Notes under the pieces: model-generated
Told to the model about the DNA's origin: nothing
Seen by the model: the letters and a program-made list of their open reading frames with translations, nothing else
Database searches by the model: none
Position numbers and translations under genes: made by a program
Part shown: positions 10,049 through 18,424 of the stretch, in pieces
Layout: every line of letters begins with the position of its first letter
Numbering within the stretch: position 1 is the stretch's first letter
Source of the DNA: Carpediemonas membranifera
Taxonomy: Eukaryota > Fornicata
DNA length: 64,000 nucleotides
Assembly: GCA_019828565.1 (NCBI GenBank)
Contig: JAHDYR010000037.1
Span: 62,001 to 126,000 of the forward strand
Direction: 5' to 3'

Positions 10049-11423
10049 ATGCAATCGGTTTTCGACTTCTACATGCTCTTGAAGCGTTCGAAAACGTTTG
10101 GTAAGCAGTTCTTTATCTTCTATGACAGCGCTGAGATCAGTCAGGCCTCATCAAACGCGCAGGAGATGATCAAGTGCTCACTTCTTCGTAAGTTCCTTCT
10201 GCCCGATGACAAGATCCTCACCGCCCTTCTTCGTGATCGTAAGTACTTTCCCCATACCTTTTTACACAGATATTGGCTGGAAAACGCTTCGCAAGCTCTT
10301 CAGGTCGCCTCACCTTATCCTGCACCTAAGAGAAACTGCCGAGGCTCAGCTTGAGCTGATCACGACATCGGCTGAGCTGAAGAAGGTCATGGGAGATCAT
10401 GCCTACGACAGCCTTGTCCAGAAGGTCCGCCGAGAAGTGTCTTCGGATCACGAGCACGACGTTGTAGGTAAGTACTCCAAATAACTCCTGCTTATTCAGT
10501 CCTTTCGCTGCTCCGTGAGCGCATAATGCGCAAGGTGAAGCCAGGAAGGTCGGGGGGTCGTCCGTTCGTTCAAGAACAACGCCGAGCCTGAGCTGTCGGA
10601 CCCGGTCGACGTGCAGTTCGACCGGATAAGGCACCTGGACGCGCTTCTGATGGACTCTCCCGTCCACAGAAGTACCCTGAGTGGCACATCGCGCCTCCTG
10701 CGCCGCCATCTTGCCGTGGAACACAACGGTGCGATCCGTGATTTGAAGAGGGAGCTTTGGCGAGCCCGGGCCAAGATTGAAAAGCTCGAGACGGAGAAGC
10801 TTGTGCCCTTGAAGAAGGAGGCTGAGGTCATAGACCTGGATCGGGAGGCTTTGGTGGCCGCAGACCCCAAAGATGACGTCCAGACCATCATGGAGAAGAC
10901 CGCTAAGAAGTTTAAGAACGATACAAGCTCTCTGAAGCGGTCTGAGGTGCCTGGGGATGGCTCATGCATTCTCAGCGCCATGCATCTCATCAGGACTGGG
11001 TCCCAGCCTACTGTTGGTGAGAAGCTTCAGCTGTACGAGGACATCCGATCCTTCTGTGAGGGCAAGGGGTTCGAGGGCGACCCGTTCTCTGAGATGCCTG
11101 GCTCCCCTTTCCCCTGGGCAGACCATGAGGCCATCCAGGCCAGTGTAGAGCTGAGTCACACTCCGGTAATCATCACCCAGATCGACGAGGACCTTACCTG
11201 CCTCTGGGTCCACAAAGGTTGGGAAGATTCAGAGTTCTTGCCCATCCAGGATGCGACGCTGGACAAGATCTTAGGTCTTTGTGAGAGCATGAAGCTCACT
11301 CAGTTCATCGTCATCGAGAATCGTCATGCCTGTGTCTACAGTCTTCCGGACCGCAAGCGCAAGGCAGCTGCCGCAGAGCCCGAGAAGCGTGCTACTCGTC
11401 CGGAGGATGTCACCCGCTCATAA
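10049..11423 (+). CDS. Element A1 OTU-like cysteine peptidase (three exons)
   Basis: Exons 10049-10238, 10270-10467 and 10500-11423, separated by 31- and 32-bp introns (GTAAGTACT... to ...CAG). Homology to B and the open frames support the splicing. The C-terminal third is OTU-like: EVPGDGSCILSA (Asp and nucleophile Cys) and IENRHACVYSL (His), the usual OTU order. A helical, charged middle part (about residues 190-240) may be coiled coil, and the tail is basic. OTU domains are deubiquitinases; substrate here is unknown. A1 has one extra G in a G-run near 10554 that breaks the frame; A2 is correct there but has a different break near 38664. The gene is convergent with SET. Confidence 0.72.
10239..10269 (+). 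other. 31-bp intron 1 of A1 OTU gene
   Basis: GTAAGTACTTTCCCC to TTTTTACACAG; joining gives RD-H-IGWKTLRKLF. A2 has the same intron at 39076-39106. Confidence 0.8.
10468..10499 (+). other. 32-bp intron 2 of A1 OTU gene
   Basis: GTAAGTACTCC to CTTATTCAG; joining gives HDVV-V-LSLLRERIM. A2 has it at 38846-38877. Confidence 0.8.
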
Positions 11424-11453
11424 ATGATTGATTGAATTGATATCTCTTCAAGT

Positions 11454-12456
11454 TTATTCACTCTTGCCTTGAGTCATGCGCGCAGTGTGGAAGCGCTTAC
11501 GGGCGGGGTTGGACTTGGTCTTCCGCTTGCGGGGCTGCGGCTTGACCTGCAGTATTTTGAACTGCTCCACCTTTCGAGCGAGGTAGTGAGGGTCATCTAT
11601 GGCGAGACTCTTGAAGCGAGCAATCGGGTGCTCCTCTTCATCGGCCTCAAAGTAGGTCTCGCCATAATCGATGCGCAAGAACTCGCCGCGAACGATGTTG
11701 GCAGTGGCCCTGACCGATATCACTGGCAGGCCATCCACCAAGACGTCCACGAACTCACAGTTGACATCGTCAGGGCTGTGGTTAATCAGGTGGACACCCG
11801 CTGCGGCCGACATGGCATCGACGGCGACCTGACTGTCAGCGAATGACATGCTGTGTAATGGTAATGGAATATGCGAAACAAACACCATCTGGCCGTTGTT
11901 GCTGGCCGTCTCAGCATCGGGAATCAGCTTCCCGAAGTATATGCCGAGACATGTGCCAGCTGAGATATCCTCAGTGGCAATCATGCCTCGGCCGACGCTC
12001 TGCGTCCGATTGAGGGCCGGATGGTCGGGCTCCTGGGTCAGACGGGGGTCGCAACGGGTCTCGGATGAGATCCAGGCCGGAGCAGGAATGGCCTGAAGGC
12101 TTATCTCATCCGAAATCAGCCGCTTGACGTCCTGCAGGTCTGAACCCGGGTAAACATGCGTCCACCTAGGGTGGACGTGCATGACGGACCCCTCGACGGA
12201 GTCCTCCTCGGCTTCAGACGAGCTGGATGAATGGGAAGGCGACTCGGGAGGCGGAGGAGGAGGAGAATCTTGCTCCTTACCATCCTCGGGCGACTCGGGA
12301 GGCGGAGGAGGAGGTGATGCTGCCGTTACAGTCGTTTCCGCAGGACGTTGATCCTGCGGAGAAGCAGATGACTCAAAAGTCTTGTTGGGTGGATTTTGAG
12401 TCCTTCTCTTACCTACCGGTTGCTGCTTCCCTTGCGGGCATCTTTCTTCTCGCCAT
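11454..12456 (-). CDS. Element A1 SET-domain protein
   Basis: The start is ATG 12456 (MARRK), as in the B protein. The N-terminal half is low complexity with proline runs (SPPPPPPESP twice) and an acidic serine stretch. The C-terminal SET domain is seen as GRGMIATEDISAGTCLGIYFGKLI, then VHLINHSPDDVNCEF (NHS...N motif) and GEFLRIDYGETYF, the AdoMet/lysine-binding order of protein lysine methyltransferases. No pre- or post-SET cysteines. A basic tail (KRKTKSNPARKRFH) suggests nuclear action, possibly histones; that is inference. A1 has an extra G near 12431 that breaks the frame soon after the start. A2 lacks it but has an extra T near 36966 and an extra A near 37790. Confidence 0.78.
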
Positions 12457-12613
12457 ATCTTCGTTCTCTTTTTTTCTCGCAACTCCCGATCCGAAGAACA
12501 GGCGCATCGCTGATCAGATCCGAACAATACTGCAGTAGCATGCATAAATAGTGTAGCAATGAAGGTATACCTCTTTACTTGGATCAAAAGCTTGTCCTTT
12601 GCTTCAAATCAAA

Positions 12614-12642
12614 ATGTGCCATTCATGAAAAAAATGGCACAT
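12614..12642. promoter_or_regulatory. TGTGCCA hairpin upstream of A1 caspase-like gene
   Basis: TGTGCCA (12615-12621), spacer TTCATGAAAAAAA, TGGCACA (12635-12641), then ATTGCAA before the ATG at 12648. The spacer is the same as in the hairpin at 7617-7646 but in opposite orientation relative to the gene. Confidence 0.68.
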
Positions 12643-12647
12643 TGCAA

Positions 12648-13652
12648 ATGGACGAGAAATACGGAGAATTCGGCACGCGACGCATCAGTAAGGACCAAGA
12701 AGTCTTTGAATGTGTCTGTGGTAAGGTTCAGCTCAGGCGTGGACATCGCGGGATCGGTTTCAAGTCTTCTTCCTCTCACGAGTGTCCTTTTACAACAGAG
12801 AAGTTGATTAACCGACGGGTGCTAATCACCATCGAGCCGCTGCATGGTTTCGAGACCCCGACTCAGCCCTACCCCGTCTTCCGCGTGGAAAGTCTTGCCA
12901 ACTCATCTGGCTATCATTTCAAGCTCAAGACGGCTCTAGAGCTCGTTGATGATGAGTGGCTGACTGCCGTTGCCCGCACCTTTAAGTCTACGTCCCATCT
13001 GGCCGAGGTACTTGAGGAGTTGGCGTCGCAGTACTCTAACTTCGACACTTACTGGGTGATATCGGGTCATTCTGATACAGAAACGTCGCGTATGATCATT
13101 GATACGTCTACGAACGAGTTTCTGTATCACCATGATCTGGTCCAGCTCATCCTCAGGTCATTCGAGAGCCCTTCCTTGGTGAGATCGACGCGTGTGCGTC
13201 AGATTTACTTTGCCACCTGCTCCGGACTCGACAGATCTGAGGAGTCTCAGCTGTGCAGTGCTATTTCGACAGCCAAGTACAAGAACACATGCATTATCCT
13301 CACTCCTGAGAAGGTTCTGGCGCATGAGCTTGTTCTCCAGGACGCCTATTGGCTCTACCGCGTGACATGCCTCGACAATCCTCTTTTCTTTCTGACGAAG
13401 TACTTCTCTGGCTATCGTTTCGCGCCTGGCTCAGCAGGAAGACGGATTATAGCCAATGGTTCCTTGTCATTTCCCAACGAGGCCAGGGTCATCATGTCTG
13501 AGACTAGCTATGCCCGGCCCATTCCTCTTCCTGAAATGCAAGACATCGTTTCTGATGTCAACGAGTATGACCCGTTAAGAACCGACCAGAGAAGACTTAT
13601 GAATGATCGATACATAAGCATGATGACCCGTGCGCTTGAGAGAGACGTGTAG
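12648..13652 (+). CDS. Element A1 caspase-like (clan CD) peptidase, 334 aa
   Basis: Intact frame. The ATG at 12648 follows the hairpin; the B protein starts at the same point (MERKFGKFGTRRIS). An N-terminal Cys pair (FECVCGK) and CPF could bind zinc. The core resembles the caspase/metacaspase dyad: YWVISGHSD (His) about 70 residues before IYFATCSGLD (Cys), each after a hydrophobic strand. Both residues are kept in B (VVSGHSE, ATCTG). Substrate unknown; a role in host cell-death signalling or in processing element proteins is speculation. Only fold-level motifs support the family. Convergent with the zinc-finger gene, 3' ends 43 bp apart. Confidence 0.65.
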   Translation: MDEKYGEFGTRRISKDQEVFECVCGKVQLRRGHRGIGFKSSSSHECPFTTEKLINRRVLITIEPLHGFETPTQPYPVFRVESLANSSGYHFKLKTALELVDDEWLTAVARTFKSTSHLAEVLEELASQYSNFDTYWVISGHSDTETSRMIIDTSTNEFLYHHDLVQLILRSFESPSLVRSTRVRQIYFATCSGLDRSEESQLCSAISTAKYKNTCIILTPEKVLAHELVLQDAYWLYRVTCLDNPLFFLTKYFSGYRFAPGSAGRRIIANGSLSFPNEARVIMSETSYARPIPLPEMQDIVSDVNEYDPLRTDQRRLMNDRYISMMTRALERDV

Positions 13653-13695
13653 TAAACAGATATATATACAATTTATGATCATCTCTCACTAAACA

Positions 13696-14920
13696 CTAAA
13701 CAATCGGTCTCATGCCCTCTACTCGCTTATAGACAACCTTACATTTGCTGCAGAGGGGAACGATGTACAACTTGCCATCAATGGTGTACTGCACTTCCTC
13801 AGAGCAATGCTCACAGTACCACCAGTGACAGCCTCGGCAGCAAAGAAGAGTAGAAGCCTGTTCTTCTGCTTTCTTCGTGTTCTTGGATCTTAGGCCCTTT
13901 TTGCACGCCTGGCACTTGTTGCTAGAGCCGGTAATATAGCACGCGGGACAGTAGTCCTTCTTGCCCTTCGTCCTGACACATTGCTCGTGCAGGAAACCTT
14001 TGCAAGCACAGCATCTCCTGAACGTAGTGCCGTCTGGATTGAAGAACCACTCGGGGGTACCACACACAAGACATCCAAACAGCATTTTGCGCTGATGAAG
14101 GCTAAGGAAAGTCGTCTTACATGTCTCGGGTTCGGTAGGCGGGTCTCTCACACGGGTCTCTGAGACAACGTCGTTGATCAGGACCTTAATACGGTCAACA
14201 ACAGCATCGGACACGTTGTTAGACACCTGCTGCAGATCGTCGTCACCAAGCCTGGGTCGCTTGGCTTCCTCGTCGTCAAAGACGATCTTCTTCCGAACCG
14301 GCACCGATCGATCTGTCGTTGACTGAGGTGTGTCTGCTTCATCACCAACACCAAGTGAAGACAGTTGCGTAGTCGACCGTATCGGTGGGATCTCTGCCTT
14401 GATCATCGTAGTCGGGGTCGATTTGACCGTTGCCTTTTTGCTTGACAGGCTTATATCTCACCCGGTTGATCACAGGCAAGTTCTCAAGGCTGATTGAGTC
14501 GGAAACATCGTTCAGTCCAGCATCTGAGAGAACTTCTGAGAGCATCTGGCGGAACTCGGCATGGCAGGGCTGACTACGGACAGCAATGTGCTGCATGACA
14601 GAGCCATTGTACTCCGCAGAGGGTCTAACTGCTGTTATAAACGTAGTAACGCCGACAACAGTCGTCCGCCTGACCTGTTCCCGGAGTTCAATTGACTTGA
14701 ACCCAGGGCATTCGGCGGCGACCCTGCGCTGGACCTCCAGAAGTACCTTATGGATGTCGCGTGCACTCAAGCCGAGGTCAGTTGCCTCGTCGTCCTCAAA
14801 TACTGAAGAAACAACGGCTGTAACAAATGAACGACGGAGATTTGCGAGCTTACTGTTGCCATACTGTCTGATGGGGGGCGTAGCAGCAATAGGTTCTGGT
14901 ACAGACACTTCTGAATTCAT
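13696..14920 (-). CDS. Element A1 PHD-like zinc-finger protein (two overlapping frames)
   Basis: The N-terminal part (14920-14342) has a helical domain shared with B and C (LRRSFVTAVVSSVFEDDEAT; EQVRRTTVVGV). The C-terminal part (to 13696) has two Cys/His clusters: FGCLVCGTPEWFFNP...CCACKGFLHEQCVRT...YCPACY, a PHD-like C4HC3 order, then NKCQACKKG...LLCCRGCHWWYCEHC...PLCSKC. B has one continuous 406-aa frame, so A needs a +1 shift in the 65-base overlap (14342-14406), in a poorly conserved linker; A2 has the same. PHD-type fingers commonly read histone tails. It could be the DNA- or chromatin-binding partner of the element; not shown. Confidence 0.72.
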
Positions 14921-15015
14921 GAGAATTTCTATCCAAGCTGTTTACGTTGTTACATTTGTCTATTTACGTAGACTCCTGGCATTGACAATACCTAAAACTG
15001 CGACATTTGTCGATC

Positions 15016-15231
15016 ATGATTCGAGCAACTAGCCACCAAAAGGTAGAAACGGTAACGTCAGGGCTCGTGGAAGTTGCCAAAGTACAAGATTCTTACAAAA
15101 TAATCCGAAAAACTGCTCAGGGCTTGCGAAAGGAAGAAGAAATCAACAAAAGGGTGAATGACACAGAGTTTCTGCTGCAAGAGATACGCGATTTGTTTAT
15201 AGATGCCATACAGACGATGAGGGACAAGTAA
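15016..15231 (+). CDS. Element A1 small coiled-coil protein, 71 aa
   Basis: Short frame next to the right TIR. It is conserved with B (30284-30498): VEVAKVQDSYKIIRKTAQGL / HEVGKIQDSVREIRNHITGL and VNDTEFLLQEIRDLFIDAIQ / LNDTQHVLEEIGDMFIDVIQ. Spacing of hydrophobic residues suggests two amphipathic helices. The start is taken at the first ATG. Conservation between otherwise diverged elements at the same end-proximal place supports a real gene. Function unknown; a transposase accessory or DNA-end factor is possible. Confidence 0.7.
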   Translation: MIRATSHQKVETVTSGLVEVAKVQDSYKIIRKTAQGLRKEEEINKRVNDTEFLLQEIRDLFIDAIQTMRDK

Positions 15232-15320
15232 AAATGACATTCACTAGCTTTGCTTCTCATTTCACATATTCTTGTGAAATATGTGAAATGTGAAACAGAT
15301 TCTAGTGAATCTCATTTTTT
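15230..15320. repeat. Subterminal hairpin near the right end of A1
   Basis: Outer arms AAAAATGACATTCACTAG and CTAGTGAATCTCATTTTT enclose the palindrome TTTCACATATTCTTGTGAAA (15260-15279). Element B has the same architecture with other sequence at 30085-30187. Confidence 0.6.
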
Positions 15321-15383
15321 CTTGCACTTTTTGGAGTATCTCCAGGGTATCTCCCGGGAGACTCTAGCCATTCTTACAGTATG

Positions 15384-16402
15384 CCATCAAACCATAGGAG
15401 CATCTCAAGACCATAAGCCTCCTGTCGGCTCTCCGGGTTAATAGTGACGGATTGAACGAACTTGCTTGACTTGATATCGCGCTGAACTCGGTCGGGGAAC
15501 TTCAGCATGAACTTAATCTGGGCGACAGGGTCATAGGACAGAGCGCTGATCACCATCCGGTGAGATTTCTTTGTTCCACGCGGAATGATGCCCATGTTCC
15601 GGCATAATCTCTGAATCTCCGGCAGCTTGGATGGATCATCATGCGAAATGTATAGCCGTGACTCCCCCGATATCTTCTCGAAGTGGTGAGCGAAGAGGCA
15701 GTCGTGTTCATCGAGAGTCTCTTGCAGGTCGGTGTGGGTGGTTGGGTCATATAGGACGTAAAAAGCCTCCGCGACTTCCACGCTACGCGTGAAACCGGCT
15801 CCTGCTTGACATTGAAGCTCTTGGTTAGACACCCCATCACGCCCAGAGACATCGGGCTGCTCAGGAGTGAACGCGTTGACGTCCTCGATCAGTGTTGGGT
15901 CTGATATAACAGATCGTATGGCTGGGATGGACAGCAGGTCATACCCAAGATTCTGGAGACTGTCTACCACCGGTGGAGTGTGAATTCCAAGGCGAACTCC
16001 CATGTCGGAGGCCATTGAAACAAATGCATGGCGGAGTCGGTCGTAGCGATTCTTCCCTAACTCGACGGCACAGATAATTGCCATGGCCGTGTATAGGCTC
16101 TTCGTCTTCGCCTCGTTGTCGACTCGCGTAACAGTCACATGAGCAGTGCTGTGATTCCTCATCAATGCGCTCCAATCAGCATTAACGACTGCACTACGTA
16201 ACGTAGCATCACTATGTGTCACCCTCAGTGGACATGACGTCAGGAAATCTCGGAGAATGCGCAAGCACTGCTCCTTGCTGTCTAAACGAAACGATTTGTC
16301 GCGGTTTCGGAGCAGAAACTCGTCTAAGACAGCGGTGATGATAGATCCAAGAGAACTGTCCGCCCCATAGGTGATGACGACTTCCCAGTTCTCGAAACGC
16401 AT
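15384..16402 (-). pseudogene. Element C transposase, N-terminal part (split by A1)
   Basis: About 340 codons from ATG 16402 (MRFENWEVVITYGADSSLGS) to EMLLWFDG, where A1 is inserted. The gene resumes at 4041. LLWFDG aligns with LLWLDGWKG of A and LLWLDAWKG of B, so A1 sits in the candidate first catalytic motif. The N-terminal part is much less conserved than the C-terminal half. The 230 bases before the ATG (16403-16635) contain GC-rich repeats resembling the R minisatellite and a second partial copy of the 3' end of the 380-aa gene. Confidence 0.78.
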
Positions 16403-16635
16403 TGCTTCAATAGCAATAGGACAAATTTACAAAGTAAATACACAAATGTGCTGATGTAGGGCATGGTGGCGGATCTGGCGCTGGTGGCGGACGTGGAGAC
16501 ACTGGGGGTGCTCCACAACCACGTCCACTGCAAGGGTGACTCATGTAGAGTCGCCCGAAAAGCAGAAAGCATGCGGACAACACAATAGAGGATGATTCAG
16601 AGATCGAGACAAGTGGTAAGAGGGTGAGGACTGAG

Positions 16636-17200
16636 TAAATGGATTGCAAATGAGTCTTTTTAATGTCTCACCACCTGTTTGGGCCTCAGCGCTGTCGTTC
16701 AGGCCAATCCACGTTTGTGGATCCGTGCAGTTTATGGCTTATCGACCGGACATCTCCTGAACTGAGCGCCAGGGGGGCGGAGGTGGCGTTGGCGTGGGGC
16801 GTGGAGGCGCTGGGGGCGGAGGTGGCGTTGGCGTGGGGCGTGGAGGCGCTGGGGGCGGAGGTGGCGTTGGCGTGGGGCGTGGAGGCGCTGGGGGCGGGGG
16901 TGGCGTTGATATTGGGCAATTACATAAAGTGCACGGTGCTTGGAATTTCATTCCAACCTCAAAATGGCGGGAAAGCATTATTGGAAGGAACTAGTGGCAG
17001 CTATGCGGTTCTTTATACTGCAAAAGCAACCAGCTGTCGTCAAAAGCGCGCCATCTACCATCAATAACCAACATCTGCGTTGCACTCCACTGTTCTCGGT
17101 CGTTAATGCACAAAATCACTAAACAACATCAAAAGGACTGTTCATACGTTATTAAACATTGCTTGCTACTTCTGTTTCATCTTATTGTCGTTTACAGCTG
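16636..17200 (+). repeat. R cassette, copy 1
   Basis: First of five copies of an intergenic repeat of element C. In order: AAATGGATTGCAAATGAG leader; palindrome AATCCACGTTTGTGGAT (about 16708); a GC-rich minisatellite of about 39-bp units built on GGCGTTGGCGTGGGGCGTGG (about 16773-16905, at least three units); ACATAAAGTGCAC; a 52-codon frame from ATG 16964 (MAGKHYWKELVAAMRFFILQ); CACTAAACAACATC; CTTGCTACTTCTGTT. It stands directly upstream of the 380-aa gene. Whether it is promoter, coding or both is open. Confidence 0.75.
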
Positions 17201-17361
17201 TGTTGTCCTCAACAAATGCCAAGACAGATCAACGAGGCGTTCGCGGCTTCCCGTTGAAGACTTGCCATTGCCAGAGAGAGTGCCATGCCTGGCACGTCTC
17301 TCTTCTTGTCTGCCGCGTGAAGGAATCGACCAGGCTGGATTCATGTGCAGCTTATGCAGCA

Positions 17362-18424
17362 ATGGACACTCTGGAGTCAGAACTGCATTTGCAGCAGCTT
17401 ATTGCTGCTATTGAGCTTACTTGTGGCCCTGTCCCATCAGAAAGAAACAACAGACAGGCCCGAAAGATCGCCGCGGTCATTTCTGGTGAGTTTGACAGAG
17501 CATTCGACCGTTTCTTGCGCGATCTCTTCGCCGACAGCCCGTCTATCATGAAGAGCTAGATCTCCTGGCGGAGATTCCCCAAGAGCCCATTGAAGATGTG
17601 CCTGTCGCGGTAGGAGAAACCGCCAAGCCTGCATCCAAGCTTCAGCCCAAGACCACCAAGTCTGCGAAGAAGAAGGTGCAGACAAAGAAGCTGAGACAGC
17701 TGGCGCCGCGACGCGCTGGTACGCCTGCCCCGACACAACAGCAGGTCATCGTACCACTCAAGAACCTCAGCCGCCAGGAAGAGACAAGCCTTGAAACGTG
17801 GATTCGCAGCGTGCCGAAAAACTCTGCCATTACCATCGATATCTCTGGGATGGATGGTTTCAACGCCAGTGAGTCGACCCTTCACGAGCTGGAACACTCA
17901 TTCCAGGAGAACAACGTCCGAGTTATTCGGGCCTGGATTGCTTACCAGCTTTGTCTCTACGACTGTTTGTCAAGCCAGAAGATTAAGTATAACGAAAACG
18001 TGGCCCCCAGCGACGCCCTGCTCTCAGTGGCTCTTCAGCAGCAGAGGATCTTTGTCCAGGCGAACAAGCAAGGTGCACTTTCCACACGCCTTAACATAAC
18101 GAAGACCCCCTTCTACAACAACGTTGTGGAGCGTCTGAAACTGATGGGTGAGACAGAAAGCATGATGTCAAAGTTTCACAACATCATTGGTGTCATCATC
18201 ATCCACTTCGCCGACTTCACTTCCTTGCTGAAGAACCGAATGATCCCGAAGGATAACGATACAGTCAGGGGCTTGAGCACCCTCATTGTTCACAGTCATC
18301 TGTGCATGGTTTACTCAACGGCGAAAGATATCCGTCCTGAGATCTACAATGCTCTGACGACAAGCAGTACATTCCCGCCAGACCTTATGGCGTTTGCAAG
18401 AATGGCATTTGGTCTCGGACAAAA
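17362..18424 (+). pseudogene. Unknown element C protein, truncated copy (of about 380 aa)
   Basis: Inverted duplicate of the gene at 54050-55218. It starts MDTLESELHLQQLIAAIE. A -1 frame change near 17559 (also in the full copy) leads into ELDLLAEIPQEPIEDV, then a basic linker (KTTKSAKKKVQTKKLRQL) and a conserved-looking helical C-terminal part. The copy stops at FGLGQ where unrelated sequence (matching 62234 downwards) is joined, so the last 30 or so residues are lost. No family recognised. Confidence 0.7.

Larger units (their letters stand above)
4042..15383 (+). mobile_element. Element A, copy 1 (A1): 11.3-kb TIR transposon
   Basis: Bounded by perfect-looking 50-bp TIRs (4042-4091 and 15334-15383, one mismatch) that begin CATACTGTAAGAATGG. 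The flanking dinucleotide CC (4040-4041 and 15384-15385) is a target duplication. It carries eight genes in compact, partly convergent order: transposase (+), GNAT-like (+), basic protein (-), OTU-like (+), SET (-), caspase-like (+), zinc-finger (-), small coiled-coil (+). It is inserted in the LLWFDG motif of the element C transposase. The second copy A2 is nearly identical; the two differ mainly by single-base indels, several at homopolymers. Confidence 0.92.

Noticed and set aside
4042-15383. Maverick/Polinton or giant-virus relic
   Set aside because: No DNA polymerase, integrase, packaging ATPase or capsid gene is visible; TIR length and target duplication also differ.
16739-16994. Glycine/alanine- or proline-rich open frames on both strands of the R minisatellite
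   Set aside because: They result from the 39-bp GC-rich repeat having no stops in several frames; unit number varies between copies and there is no domain.
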